This document shows positions 9,093 through 18,556 of a stretch of DNA of 64,000 nucleotides, one piece after another. A model generated the notes under the pieces. The model made no database searches and was not told the origin of the DNA. It was given only the letters and a program-made list of their open reading frames with translations. This stretch comes from CAYLHF01 sp964383365 (GTDB lineage Bacteria > Bacteroidota > Rhodothermia > Rhodothermales > UBA10348). The position numbers and the translations under genes were made by a program. The stretch is taken from assembly GCA_964383365.1 (NCBI GenBank), contig CAYLHF010000009.1, positions 37,856 through 101,855 on the forward strand. Reading direction: 5' to 3'. The number at the start of each line of letters is the position of its first letter. The stretch's first letter is position 1.

Positions 9093-10121
9093 TCAGTCTC
9101 GTCCCACTCTGGACTGTTTGATAAACTCCAGGAACGAGGTACCGGAAGACATGACCCAGGTGGGTGTAAGCGAATAAAGCGGATCTGTATACGCATCATC
9201 GAGAGTGATGAACTGCACGCCCCTCCCGCTCAATTCCTTCAGGATGATTCCCAGATAGTCGCGATTGATCCGATTGGCATGAAGCATCAGCACGTGATTG
9301 ACGGGTCGTTGAAATAACTCCTTTCCGAGCGCGACCCAGTGCTCATATGCGGCCAGTATGTGCTCCACATATTCCTGGCCTATGTCATACCGTGCGGCCC
9401 AGTCACTCGAATCTTCTGCTTGAACGTAACGCTCTTCGAAGCGCCAGTCGTCGGTGGTGATCGTGGCCCGGGCGTTGATAAGACCAAGCGAGTCCAATAA
9501 CAACAGATGCGTATCTCGGGATCGCACCGTGCTTCCCTCTGCAAGCGATGGGAATCGAAAATATCTGGTGGGTTCTTTGCCCGAATGTATGGCCTGTCTT
9601 ATAGACCGGGACGCGTCCAATATTTCCCTCCGGAATTCCTCAGGAGTGATGGTCTCTATATCAGGATGTCCTTCCGTGTGATTCCCGATTTGTGCTCCGT
9701 ACGTTTCCCACATACGCAGAAGTTCGATCCCTTCAGCAGATTCAACCTGTTTTCCAATCACGAAAACAGTGACTGGCACCCGATATCTGGTCAGCGCACT
9801 GGTGAGACTATCGATGACCAGCTTTCGATGCCATTGCGACGCAAACTGCTCGATATGCATGACCGGAGCATCGTCGAGCGTGACTGCCACACGCAGGGTG
9901 TCTCTCGTGGACTTTTTGATGCCTTGCCGAGTTTGCGTCTGGACGACCGTCTGGTGAGCGTGGATTGCGCGCTTCGGTAAGCTTTCCCGGGGCGTTATTC
10001 CCGGCAAGAACGCCATGCCCGGCAAGAGTAGGAACACCCATGTTCTGAACGACCCGAGAGAGACCAATGGACTGAATAACTGATGATTTTTGGTTCGCCT
10101 TGAAGCTACGAAGAAGACCAC
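9093..10121 (-). CDS. Polysaccharide deacetylase family protein (NodB fold)
   Basis: A carbohydrate-esterase-4-like enzyme expected to remove N- or O-acetyl groups from polysaccharide outside the cytoplasm. A hydrophobic segment at about residues 27-42 acts as signal or anchor. NodB motifs are VTLDDAPV (Asp83/Asp84, replacing the usual TFDDG), IGNHTEGHPD with metal-binding His148 and His152, and RYFRFPS (the RxxP region). The C-terminal HVLMLHANRINRDYL carries the fourth motif. The start is a GTG at 10121 without a clear Shine-Dalgarno, so it may be a few codons off. It reads away from the tRNA-fMet gene on the other strand. The substrate is unknown; peptidoglycan or an exopolysaccharide is possible. 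Confidence 0.85.
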   Translation of the reverse strand: MVFFVASRRTKNHQLFSPLVSLGSFRTWVFLLLPGMAFLPGITPRESLPKRAIHAHQTVVQTQTRQGIKKSTRDTLRVAVTLDDAPVMHIEQFASQWHRKLVIDSLTSALTRYRVPVTVFVIGKQVESAEGIELLRMWETYGAQIGNHTEGHPDIETITPEEFRREILDASRSIRQAIHSGKEPTRYFRFPSLAEGSTVRSRDTHLLLLDSLGLINARATITTDDWRFEERYVQAEDSSDWAARYDIGQEYVEHILAAYEHWVALGKELFQRPVNHVLMLHANRINRDYLGIILKELSGRGVQFITLDDAYTDPLYSLTPTWVMSSGTSFLEFIKQSRVGRD

Positions 10122-10139
10122 TTGTTTGGATTATTATCC

Positions 10140-10170
10140 TTGGTATCGCCGGGCAATCGTCCTATATTCG
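10140..10170 (+). promoter_or_regulatory. Candidate promoter of tRNA-fMet
   Basis: TTG (10140-10142), 20 bases, then TATATTCG (10163-10170), close to the Bacteroidota consensus TTG/TAnnTTTG. The box ends 11 bases before the mature tRNA 5' end, which fits a very short leader. The same spacing is found upstream of tRNA-Ser in this window. Confidence 0.55.
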
Positions 10171-10181
10171 CTGCCCTACAT

Positions 10182-10257
<76 letters not shown>

Positions 10258-10260
10258 ATC

Positions 10261-10293
10261 ATGTGGCGCGTGATCATCGATCACGCGCCACAT
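10261..10293 (+). terminator. Perfect 15-bp hairpin after tRNA-fMet
   Basis: A 15-bp perfect inverted repeat (ATGTGGCGCGTGATC and its complement) around a 3-base loop begins 4 bases after the tRNA CCA. The T-run is poor (CTGTATCTGG), so termination by stem strength or a bidirectional role is inferred. Confidence 0.65.
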
Positions 10294-10352
10294 CTGTATC
10301 TGGACAAATCGACGCAAGAATCAGCCTCGCTTCTTCTTTGTCAGCCTGACAT

Positions 10353-11564
10353 CTAACAGGGGGCAGTCCACCGCACATCCGGATCAAAAAACCGGGCTAT
10401 TTTCTCGTGCTGGCGCCGCGCATCTCTGTATCCTATCTCCATCAAACGACTGGAATACGCTGGCTCGAATAAGATCATGGAGAGCCAGTCTGGAGATTTG
10501 GTATCCTTCGAACCTAATCCGTGAGCAAGTAATTTCAACAGACCAACCAGTTCCGTCTGAAATTCACCCGACAGTTTACCCAGGTCAGCACTCGGCCTGA
10601 GCACCAGTAAGTCTATGGGCCGCATACCCATCCTCTTCCGTTTCGGAATCGATTCCAGTAGTTTGTTTATCCGGCTCATGATCATCGCATCCTGATCAAG
10701 ACGGTCGAGAAATATTGCATTCAACAAGAGACCGAATATTTGAGCCGCAGGCGGATAACCGAGTATTGCTGGTTCGGCGGCTTCCGCAGCAGTACGCCCA
10801 TATCTTGTCGATATGGCCATTATTCGAGTGGCACCCAGGTGAACAGCGGGACTCAATGGTTCGGCCAGTCTGATACCACCATCGCCATACCAGACATCTC
10901 CGATCTGAATCGCTGGAAACAAAAAAGGAAGAGAAGACGAGGCCATGACATGATCTACCGTCAACGGTCCTTGCACGCTGACACGATTGTTGCGCTCCCA
11001 TCCATCAATTTGACTTCCGTCTATCCACGAAACCGTCTGCCCGGTCGCGTAATTGGTAGATACGAACGCACATGCATCCAGACGTCCGTTGGAAATATTC
11101 TTCTGAATGCCTGTCAAAACGCCATCTTCCGGCCGGAGCTTTTCCGAAAGATATTTTCTCAAAGGATGCGTCTTGACCAGACCATAGCGGGGAATGAGTT
11201 CGCCCGAATCGTCCGATCCGCTTTTGCGGACGGCGTTCCAGAGTAATTGCAATCCTGTCGCCGCCTCATATACATCATCCGATGTCAGTTCCTCCCAACA
11301 GGCCACGAGTTGGGCGACCGTATCCGAGAAGGTGGTGGTATTATTGGCCAGGAATGCCGCGTTGATCGAACCGGCTGATACTCCTGTGATAACCGAGAAA
11401 AGGTGATCGTCGACTTGCTCGCCTATGTACTGCAAGACCCCCGCTTGATATGCAGCTCGCGCCCCGCCTCCGCTGAGGACCAGACCATAATGCGGGGCTG
11501 AACCCCGCGAGACGACTCGTTCCCGAATACGTTCTATAGAATTCCACATGTCAGACGCAATCAC
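10353..11564 (-). CDS. Patatin-like phospholipase
   Basis: A serine acyl hydrolase of the patatin family that would cleave fatty acids from phospholipids. The oxyanion-hole block GLVLSGGGARAAYQAGVLQ lies at residues 27-45. The nucleophile elbow GVSAG has Ser63, and the catalytic Asp is in VWYGDGGIRLAEPL. No signal peptide is evident, so a cytoplasmic or peripheral location is likely. The start GTG at 11564 overlaps the stop of the S46 peptidase gene (GTGA), implying translational coupling; an ATG at 11549 is the alternative. At 403 residues it is longer than the shortest patatins, with a C-terminal extension of unassigned function. Confidence 0.9.
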   Translation of the reverse strand: MIASDMWNSIERIRERVVSRGSAPHYGLVLSGGGARAAYQAGVLQYIGEQVDDHLFSVITGVSAGSINAAFLANNTTTFSDTVAQLVACWEELTSDDVYEAATGLQLLWNAVRKSGSDDSGELIPRYGLVKTHPLRKYLSEKLRPEDGVLTGIQKNISNGRLDACAFVSTNYATGQTVSWIDGSQIDGWERNNRVSVQGPLTVDHVMASSSLPFLFPAIQIGDVWYGDGGIRLAEPLSPAVHLGATRIMAISTRYGRTAAEAAEPAILGYPPAAQIFGLLLNAIFLDRLDQDAMIMSRINKLLESIPKRKRMGMRPIDLLVLRPSADLGKLSGEFQTELVGLLKLLAHGLGSKDTKSPDWLSMILFEPAYSSRLMEIGYRDARRQHEKIARFFDPDVRWTAPC

Positions 11565-13888
11565 GGTTTTTCAGAGCCTGATCCTGAGACGGGAGGAACC
11601 CGGTGACGTTCATTCCGGGCATCCGCCTGTCGATCGGCTTCGGATTCCGTTTCAACGAACATCCCGGTCCTAATCTCCTCCACCAGACGATTACTGTCGT
11701 ATATCGAATCCATGATCTCGAGAATTCCCCTCGAATCAACAGATACGGTCCGGGCCGCATCGTCAGTATATAGAAATTGATTCGGAAGCGACTCGATATT
11801 TCCGTCAAAAACGAGACCGACCACTTCCAACGATCGATTTAACAGCGGAGAACCCGAATTTCCACCTGTGATATCGTTGGTCGATACGAGATTGAGTGGA
11901 ACACCGAAGGAGACGCTTTTTGGAGGATGTATCCAACGTTCCGGTAACGCCCATTCCCGTCTGCCCGGATGCGAGTAGTGCTGATCCATCACCCCATAAA
12001 TCGTTGTAAAGGCGGGGGCCAGCGTTCCATTATAGGTGTATCCTTTTATGATACCGTCGGCCAGTCGGGGAGAAAAAGTCGCATCAGGAGGATAGGCCTC
12101 CTCACTCACCGCAAACTGTGCTCTGGCAAGTCTCGCCTCGAACGACTCCTCGCGGTTCTTGAAGTTACTCAGTTGTTGATCGAGCGTAAAATACAGAGGA
12201 GCCACCGAATTGATGAAGTCAACCGTGACGTCTCCGCTGACGAGGTAGTTTTCATCGAGCATCGCCATAAATTTTGCCGAGTCGGCCAGAGCGGTGTATG
12301 CAGAAATGGAATCGGAAACCGACTCGATGGTTCTCGGGCCCAGTATATGTCGAATACTGGGATCGGAAGCTCCGAGAGCCTCCCTGAGATCACGAATTCT
12401 GGCATATATAATATCCCTTTCAAGCTCCCGCGGCCAGGATTCGATCTGAGTTGCCTCCTTGCGAATGTCTGCCAGTTGATCAGCGGGAGCGCCCCGTTGC
12501 CGGAGCAGCGTATACACATATCCGTACATGGCCCGCGTCAGAATTCGCGAACTCAGGGCCGGGTTCAAAAAATGAAGAAACGCGCCTGCTTTCCTGGCCG
12601 AAGCCTTCTTCGATATCTGCAATCTGGCAATATCTTTGAGAACCGAGCCATACAGCGCCTGCAGAGAATCTGAGGAGGTTACCGCAGTCGACAGGGCAGT
12701 GAGGGCGGCCCGTCTTCTTTCAATCAATGTCCCCTCTTCCAGCCCGTTCAGCTGTCCAACCTGCGATTTCAGCGTATTCTGTATCGAGAAGTAGTCATTT
12801 CTTAAATCGAATGTCTCCGCTTCCTCGGGATGCGACTCGATGTACTGCTTCAGTATGAATCCCCTGTCAGACAGAATTCGAATGCTCTGCGGAAGATCAT
12901 ATTCCCGGGTGTATTCCAGCTGTTCGACCGTATTCAGTCGGTCGGTAGAGCCCGGATTTCCGACCACGAAGACGGCCTCACCAGCCTGTGCGCCGTCCGA
13001 ACTCCAGCTAAAATAGTCAGGGGTATGTAGCGGTTGACCATTTTCATCATACGCGCGGAAGAAACTCAGGTCCAGATTGTATCTGGGGTACGTAAAATTG
13101 TCTTCATCCCCACCGAAAAACCCGATCTGAAGTTCAGGCGCAAAGACCAATCGAATATCTGTATACCTTTTGTACGTGTACGCCGTGTACTTTCCTCCGT
13201 TATAGAGGGCGATAACCTGGACCTGCATCGTCGAATCGACCGCCTGTGCCGCCTCCTTCAGCCGATTTTCGATGACATCGGCGCGTTTCTGTCTTGCCTC
13301 CGCGCGTGGCCCGGCACCTGTAACTTCGGCTGCTGCTTTGTACACCTCGACCGTAACGTCTTCAATTCCAATCAACTGCTCCACATAGAGATCCTTGACC
13401 TTACGCTCATCGGCAAGATTTACGGCAAGAAAACCGTTTTCCAGCAGATCCTCGCGCGGGCGCGAAACCTTTTTTTCGCTTTCCCGGGCACAGTGATGGT
13501 TACTCATGATCAGGCCGGTTCCAGACACAAAAGACGCTGAACAGTAGGTGGCAAATCGGAGTGCACCGAGTCTGGCATGACTGAACCATGCCGAATCCGG
13601 CGCAAAGCCGTATTCCGCACTGAAATAATCCAGCGGTGGATTATCGAATGTCCACATCTTTCCACCGTCGAATCTTCCGGGTGAGACCGCTTTGTCGACC
13701 CGCCGATCGGTCTTCTCAACGACTGCTTCCGTTTGCTCATCAGACACCTCACCGACGGTCCGGTTATCAATCCGGGGTCGGGAGGTAACTTCAGCAACCT
13801 GTTTTGGAGTGGCGCAGGCCCCCAGAAAAATCAATTGAATGACGGAAAGGGAAAGTAGTACTGATTTACGGTCGACTAAGACGTGCAT
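11561..13888 (-). CDS. S46 family dipeptidyl-peptidase, lipoprotein (DPP7-like)
   Basis: A periplasmic or outer-membrane exopeptidase releasing N-terminal dipeptides. A lipoprotein signal with lipobox LGAC (Cys25) is followed by a short linker. The chymotrypsin-like part has the family block SNHHC at residues 129-133, and the nucleophile is in GGNSGSP (Ser678). Between them lies the long helical domain typical of S46 that caps the active site. The residue 18 positions after the Ser is Gly (FDGN). From memory of the family, Gly here marks DPP7-type preference for hydrophobic P1, while DPP11 has Arg. At 775 residues it is slightly longer than typical, with a hydrophilic tail. It is upstream of, and overlaps, the patatin gene. 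Confidence 0.93.
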   Translation of the reverse strand: MHVLVDRKSVLLSLSVIQLIFLGACATPKQVAEVTSRPRIDNRTVGEVSDEQTEAVVEKTDRRVDKAVSPGRFDGGKMWTFDNPPLDYFSAEYGFAPDSAWFSHARLGALRFATYCSASFVSGTGLIMSNHHCARESEKKVSRPREDLLENGFLAVNLADERKVKDLYVEQLIGIEDVTVEVYKAAAEVTGAGPRAEARQKRADVIENRLKEAAQAVDSTMQVQVIALYNGGKYTAYTYKRYTDIRLVFAPELQIGFFGGDEDNFTYPRYNLDLSFFRAYDENGQPLHTPDYFSWSSDGAQAGEAVFVVGNPGSTDRLNTVEQLEYTREYDLPQSIRILSDRGFILKQYIESHPEEAETFDLRNDYFSIQNTLKSQVGQLNGLEEGTLIERRRAALTALSTAVTSSDSLQALYGSVLKDIARLQISKKASARKAGAFLHFLNPALSSRILTRAMYGYVYTLLRQRGAPADQLADIRKEATQIESWPRELERDIIYARIRDLREALGASDPSIRHILGPRTIESVSDSISAYTALADSAKFMAMLDENYLVSGDVTVDFINSVAPLYFTLDQQLSNFKNREESFEARLARAQFAVSEEAYPPDATFSPRLADGIIKGYTYNGTLAPAFTTIYGVMDQHYSHPGRREWALPERWIHPPKSVSFGVPLNLVSTNDITGGNSGSPLLNRSLEVVGLVFDGNIESLPNQFLYTDDAARTVSVDSRGILEIMDSIYDSNRLVEEIRTGMFVETESEADRQADARNERHRVPPVSGSGSEKP

Positions 13889-14055
13889 ACGATTATTGAA
13901 TGACCACGGCGGGTCTGTTAACGCTACTTCGAACTGATCCTATAGTATGGCTCTGCCGGTTAAACGACGACTTGCTGCTCTGTTCCTAATCAATTATGGT
14001 ATTAACTGGTCGGGCGGAACAGAGTCGAGTCGCCGGAATATCAGCCGCCTTGCCA

Positions 14056-14139
14056 GCGAGAGTGGCGGAATTGGCAGACGCGCCAGACTTAGGATCTGGT
14101 GGGGTAACACCCGTGGGGGTTCGAGTCCCCCCTTTCGCA
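14056..14139 (+). tRNA. tRNA-Leu (TAG)
   Basis: An 84-base type II tRNA with a long variable arm. The anticodon loop CTTAGGA gives TAG, reading CTA and related Leu codons. The acceptor stem is GCGAGAG/CTTTCGC with one G-T pair, and discriminator A is at 14139. CCA is not encoded, unlike the initiator tRNA of this window. A near-perfect hairpin follows 30 bases downstream. Confidence 0.97.
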
Positions 14140-14169
14140 CAGCGGATCGGTAAATCTGATCCAAACCAG

Positions 14170-14202
14170 ATGAGGGCCGGGAGCGACGCTCTCGGCCCTC
14201 AT
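14170..14202 (+). terminator. Hairpin terminator after tRNA-Leu
   Basis: A 15-bp stem (ATGAGGGCCGGGAGC with its complement, one G-T pair) and a 3-base loop, followed by TAATTCAA. It also lies just past the 3' end of the convergent DUF4835 gene, so it may stop transcription from both sides. Confidence 0.6.
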
Positions 14203-14215
14203 TAATTCAAGGCCG

Positions 14216-15109
14216 TCATTGCAGCATGGAAGAATACGTGGAAAGATGCGATGGATCTATTCTGGCCAGCTTGTCATAGGCCTGACTGGCGACAGACGAC
14301 CCTTCGAATACCGCCGTTAATTCCTGATATTTTGCCGCAAAAAACTGATCCAGATAATACGAACGCGACACATCGGTGTAGAGACCCTCAAGCCGCTCTA
14401 CAATACTCAGCACCTCCCGCCGGGCCCGGTCTGCATCGTCAACGAACAGGTCCAGAGCCCCGAGATGGTAATCGTAATACACCTTGCGCAAGTCCCTGAA
14501 TCGAGGATCCAGCACCTGTGCGATTAATTCTCCACGACTCTGATCTCCACTCAGTTGCGCCCAACCAACCGCTCCGGCAGACTGAGCGATCTCCGCAATT
14601 CGACGAGCTCTTTCGAAATACGTTGATCCTCCCATTTCGGAAAACGAATCATAATCGTATCCGAGCATCACATTTGCATAGAAATCGAGAACGGACGTAA
14701 TCGAATTGAAGCGATCTGTGTTGTAGACGAGAGGGGTACCCCGGGAATAGTCGAATATCCAATTTTCGTCGTTGAATTGAACAACGGTCGTCTGTTGCGC
14801 AGAAGAATAGATCGGACGACGACTCGCCAACACCATTCTGGCCCTGAATCTTGTCAGCGTCACCGCCTCTGTGAGCATGATCTGCATGTTGCATTCGATC
14901 CGCTCGAAATCCTCATACGTGTCATCGGTCCAGCGACGTTGATTGATGTATTCACGGACGTTTTCCCTCAACTCGTCCATGAACGTGTAGTCATTTCCCT
15001 GAAGATTATTGTAATTGACCGAGACGGAGCAATTGAACTCCTGTGCAGTCGCGGGTACACAATATGCTGCACCCAGGAGGAGAATGAACGAAATGAGTTT
15101 TCTGGACAT
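14216..15109 (-). CDS. DUF4835 family protein (PorD-like)
   Basis: A secreted protein of 297 residues with a signal peptide ending near QAEF-type cleavage (FILLLGAAYCVPATAQEFNC). Family blocks include VSVNYNNLQG, FMDELRENVREYINQRRWT, ERIECNMQIMLTE, and LDFYANVMLGYDYDSFSEMGGSTYFERAR. Recent annotation names DUF4835 a type IX secretion accessory protein (PorD); I use that from memory and treat it as tentative. In many Bacteroidota the gene lies beside coaBC and recN, which are not here. It is divergent from the PorV-like barrel gene, which supports an outer-membrane theme. Confidence 0.82.
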   Translation of the reverse strand: MSRKLISFILLLGAAYCVPATAQEFNCSVSVNYNNLQGNDYTFMDELRENVREYINQRRWTDDTYEDFERIECNMQIMLTEAVTLTRFRARMVLASRRPIYSSAQQTTVVQFNDENWIFDYSRGTPLVYNTDRFNSITSVLDFYANVMLGYDYDSFSEMGGSTYFERARRIAEIAQSAGAVGWAQLSGDQSRGELIAQVLDPRFRDLRKVYYDYHLGALDLFVDDADRARREVLSIVERLEGLYTDVSRSYYLDQFFAAKYQELTAVFEGSSVASQAYDKLARIDPSHLSTYSSMLQ

Positions 15110-15196
15110 AGGTAATCTATTCGATGAAAACGCTGGCCTGTGTAGATGTACCGGTCTTCCCGGTTACAGTTTCCGAGGCGTCGACTCTATCCGTTC

Positions 15197-16051
15197 ATGT
15201 CAGCGTCCTGTATAACACCCGATTCGTCCCGATCCGGAACTGCGACTCTCGGCCGCATCCTTTTCCTTCTGGCACTGCTTACCAGCCTTCAGGTACTCGC
15301 GGGATCGGTAGCGGCCCAGGCGCTGGACCTTACACCCCTGCGAACGGCTCGAATAGCTGACTCGGGTCACTCTTCCCGGGTCAATCCGGCGTTTCTGGCT
15401 TTTCTTGAAAATCCGAGCCTGAGTCTCTGGTACCGTTCCTATTACGCTCTCTCTGATCTTAACTCGACCGGCCTGGAGTACGAAAGTCACGTGATTGGAA
15501 TCGGGATCGGCATGAAAATCGCCGAGATGGGCCTGACAGATATTCGCAGGCAATTTTTCAGCCCGGCACTTGGCGTCCGTTTCGGCGCACCCGATTCAAC
15601 GTCTCTCGCAATCGGGATTTCCATCCTGTTTGACCGTCTCACATCCAGACAGACCGATGTAGTCCGGCGTTCCATCCGCCTTGGAATGATCGCTCCCATT
15701 ACCCGGTCAACAGATCTGGGGCTCGTTTTGAACCAACGTCTGGTGTCGTCCCGGCTGCAACCTGCTGACGGAATCACAATCGCGGGTGGATTGATCCACC
15801 GCATCTCACAAAAAATCGCAACCTCCGTTGACTACTACTACTGTGAACGATTTGGCGAACAATATTTCCTCGGGGTCGAGATTCAGTATTCACGTTCACT
15901 TGCTGCTGATCTGGAGTGGTCGCAGAAGCCGGTGGTGACGCTGGTTCAAATCCGATTCAACCATGGGAATTTCCTCGTACATCTGGCCGGAAGCTTTCAT
16001 GAGGTCCTTGGATGGTCCAGATCCGTCCGAATCTCCTTCACGTACGATTGA
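15197..16051 (+). CDS. PorV/PorQ-like outer-membrane beta-barrel protein
   Basis: A protein with a signal peptide (GRILFLLALLTSLQVLAGSVAAQA) and a body of alternating short beta strands, ending in an aromatic-rich strand (RSVRISFTYD). The NPAFLAFLENPSLSLWY block near the mature N-terminus resembles the conserved NPA region of the PorV/PorQ and PorP families. I started it at the ATG at 15197; one at 15146 is possible but gives an unusually long n-region. It is coupled to the next gene, whose start overlaps its stop. Specific function is unassigned; a type IX or surface-assembly role is inferred only from resemblance and the nearby DUF4835 gene. Confidence 0.65.
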   Translation: MSASCITPDSSRSGTATLGRILFLLALLTSLQVLAGSVAAQALDLTPLRTARIADSGHSSRVNPAFLAFLENPSLSLWYRSYYALSDLNSTGLEYESHVIGIGIGMKIAEMGLTDIRRQFFSPALGVRFGAPDSTSLAIGISILFDRLTSRQTDVVRRSIRLGMIAPITRSTDLGLVLNQRLVSSRLQPADGITIAGGLIHRISQKIATSVDYYYCERFGEQYFLGVEIQYSRSLAADLEWSQKPVVTLVQIRFNHGNFLVHLAGSFHEVLGWSRSVRISFTYD

Positions 16052-18036
16052 CACGCGTGACAATACAGATCGAGTTGTTGGCTTTCGTCTGCGTCGCAGC
16101 ACTCGGATGCGCCCATGAAAAAGGTGCCGCGAGCTTTCGACCGGATCCCGCCTGGCTGGGGAGTACTTCGGGGGAATTTGACGCTGACGAGTGGGAAACA
16201 ATCACAGATACTTTCGATCGCCTCCATCTCTCGCCTCTCCCACTCAATACCGTCACACCGGATGCGCTGAGACAGATTCCGCTTCTCTCAGAGAATGCCC
16301 TCCGGACGATCCTCGCTGTTCGCACAAATATCGGCGTCATTTCAGATTATCGATTTCTCGGAAAACTTCCAGCGCATGATCGCCAGATTATCGAGTGGAC
16401 CACGTTCATTGACACTCCCGACGAGGCCAGCCATCGACCATCGGGTTACATCTCCCAGCGACTGGAGCGGGTCTGGAGATCGAATACCCGGAGCCTGGCT
16501 GGTAATCCGTTAAAATCAGTTTGGAAAATGCGCTATCGCTGGCAGGGTCTTAATGCCTCCGTGACGACGAGTAAAGATCCTTACGAACCGGTTCAATTTC
16601 GTCCTCGTAGAGGCTGGTATGGCTACGACCACACCATTTTTTCTGTTCGGTGGACAAGTCCTCAGGATTACACCCACCTGTACGCCGGGAGTTTTCTTGT
16701 GATAGCGGGACAGGGTCTGCTTTTTTCCCTTCCGTTTGACTCGCGGCTGCCAACGAGAACCCCGTCGGGAGTCGGCTACCGGAGTGCACGTATCAAGCCG
16801 AATACGTCTTCCGTCTCTTTTGTATCGCTGAATGGCATCGGAATTGAGCAACGAATCTCGGACGATGTACGCATACTCGCCTTCGTCTCTGCGAATCAGG
16901 CAGACGCAACAATGCAGGGCTCGGATGGCGATATCTTCTTCCGGTTACGAACGGGTGGTCTGCACCGAAATGAGGCCGAGAACCGGTCGAGACGACGAAT
17001 CAGCACCCATTCCGTGGGTGCAGTTTCGACGATTACCAGGGGTCGATTATCGCTCGGGGGCGGTTTTGTTCTTGTTTCCATGAACCGGCCTGTATTGCTC
17101 AAATCACACGTCATACCCGGGATGTCCTGGTCGGGTATGACCATTTTCGGGAGTTACAAGACCCCTGCGGTTCGCGTGGGAGGTGAACTGTCCAGGTCCA
17201 CAGACGAGGGTTCTCGGTGGTTGATATCTTCATTCGTTCGTTCGGGAAAATGGTTCAGCATCGGAATCCACGTTCGACGTTACCCGTCTCCGACATCCGG
17301 CCTGTACGCGAGTTCGCCCGGATTGAGGTCTTCCTTCGGAGACCAGACAGGGTGGTTCTCTGTTGCTCGCATCGGTCTGACAGGCCGGGTCTCCATGTAT
17401 CTTTCTACAGACATTCTGTACGGTCATCTTCCCGCTGGCACGGGGATCGTTCCTGCCGATAGATCCGATTTAAGAGTCTCCGGGCTCATCAAAATAAATC
17501 GGGAAACTACACTGGAGGTGGGCACAAGAAATACCGTAGCCACGGAGGTATTTACGCAAAAACGTTCTTCCGGAGCTGGTGTCTACGCCTCATCTGCACG
17601 CACAACGCGGAATATTTTCGTAATACTGAAAACGCGAATCTCGGATGCATTGCTACTTGGTGGGTCCGTCCGGCGCTCATCGACTGCGCTCGCCGGTGAG
17701 AAAGTATCGCCGGGCATCTTCTCGTATATGGAGACGACCGCCGACATCTCGCCACGAATCACATTCCGGTTTCGAACCAGCCTGTTTGATATTCGTGATT
17801 CGGATGGCCGCATCTATGCGTATGAATGGGATGTGCCCGGAAAGTTGAGCGTACCCGGCTTTAGTGGCCGTGGAGAGAAAGTGTCATTGCTCGTTTCGCT
17901 GATCCCGTCCGTCGGTTGGCAGCTGGATCTAAAACTCGCAAGGACCCGGAAAACCGCCATCACATCGTTTACTGATTTCTGGCCGGGTGACGAACTGATG
18001 TCAGCGGCCACGATTGTTCTGAGAAAGACACTCTGA
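16048..18036 (+). CDS. Helix-hairpin-helix outer-membrane lipoprotein, barrel-like
   Basis: The N-terminus is a lipoprotein signal (VTIQIELLAFVCVAALGC, lipobox ALGC). Residues about 50-110 form ComEA-like tandem helix-hairpin-helix repeats (PLPLNTVTPDALRQIPLLSENALRTIL, then NIGVISDYRFLGKLP). The remaining ~500 residues read as amphipathic beta strands of an outer-membrane barrel. Proteins joining ComEA-type HhH to a barrel are known as conserved hypothetical genes in this phylum. The start is uncertain: TTG at 16048 overlaps the upstream stop (TTGA) and gives a charged n-region; GTG at 16057 and an ATG at 16012 are alternatives. DNA uptake or protein export are possible roles, neither proven. 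Confidence 0.7.
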   Translation: MTRVTIQIELLAFVCVAALGCAHEKGAASFRPDPAWLGSTSGEFDADEWETITDTFDRLHLSPLPLNTVTPDALRQIPLLSENALRTILAVRTNIGVISDYRFLGKLPAHDRQIIEWTTFIDTPDEASHRPSGYISQRLERVWRSNTRSLAGNPLKSVWKMRYRWQGLNASVTTSKDPYEPVQFRPRRGWYGYDHTIFSVRWTSPQDYTHLYAGSFLVIAGQGLLFSLPFDSRLPTRTPSGVGYRSARIKPNTSSVSFVSLNGIGIEQRISDDVRILAFVSANQADATMQGSDGDIFFRLRTGGLHRNEAENRSRRRISTHSVGAVSTITRGRLSLGGGFVLVSMNRPVLLKSHVIPGMSWSGMTIFGSYKTPAVRVGGELSRSTDEGSRWLISSFVRSGKWFSIGIHVRRYPSPTSGLYASSPGLRSSFGDQTGWFSVARIGLTGRVSMYLSTDILYGHLPAGTGIVPADRSDLRVSGLIKINRETTLEVGTRNTVATEVFTQKRSSGAGVYASSARTTRNIFVILKTRISDALLLGGSVRRSSTALAGEKVSPGIFSYMETTADISPRITFRFRTSLFDIRDSDGRIYAYEWDVPGKLSVPGFSGRGEKVSLLVSLIPSVGWQLDLKLARTRKTAITSFTDFWPGDELMSAATIVLRKTL

Positions 18037-18102
18037 ATCGATGACACGATACAGGGAGCCGTGCGCGACGTGAAATGACGCTGTTAATCCACACGCGGCG
18101 TC

Positions 18103-18486
18103 TCAATTCGTGCAAACTGATTTCAACACGCGACGCCTGTTGTCCAGTCGATCCTGCCAGGATTGCTCGTCGGTCTCGTCTTCGTCGACAAAATACTCCC
18201 ATTTGTCGACGGTCTCTTCATTCAGGATCGTGTGATTCTCCGTGTAGGCCACCCGTTTGAGCGTCGGCGTCATGCCCATTTGATGCACGAACGTGACGCG
18301 ACTGGATCCCGCTTCCTCGGCAGATTCCCGAACAGACAACCAGTTGTCACCGCATACCTGGCACGTAAAAAATCGCGAGTCTGCATTCATTTCCTCGACA
18401 GCCTCGATATCTTCTTCGTTATCCAGCGTCACGTCCATCGGGACCATGCTGAAGCAGCCACAGGCTCTACATTTCAATCGTTCCAT
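18103..18486 (-). CDS. Small zinc-ribbon-like protein, function unknown
   Basis: A 127-residue acidic protein with two CxxC pairs, CRACG near the start and CQVCG about 35 residues later. They would form a four-cysteine zinc ribbon. No signal peptide or membrane segment is present, so it is probably cytoplasmic. I chose the ATG at 18486 after an AGAGAA stretch; a TTG at 18546 would add 20 residues. It lies 70 bases downstream of the large peptidase/propeller/barrel gene on the same strand. I do not recognise the family. Confidence 0.7.
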   Translation of the reverse strand: MERLKCRACGCFSMVPMDVTLDNEEDIEAVEEMNADSRFFTCQVCGDNWLSVRESAEEAGSSRVTFVHQMGMTPTLKRVAYTENHTILNEETVDKWEYFVDEDETDEQSWQDRLDNRRRVLKSVCTN

Positions 18487-18556
18487 ATTTCTCTGCCCGT
18501 CGAGACAGATATAAAATTTTTGCCGGACCGGTTCCAGATTCGGCAATACGTAATAC

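Noticed and set aside
9076..9106. ACTGAC/GTCAGT inverted repeat between the deacetylase and DUF1015 genes
   Set aside because: Only 6 bp, no T-run, and partly at the end of the deacetylase gene.
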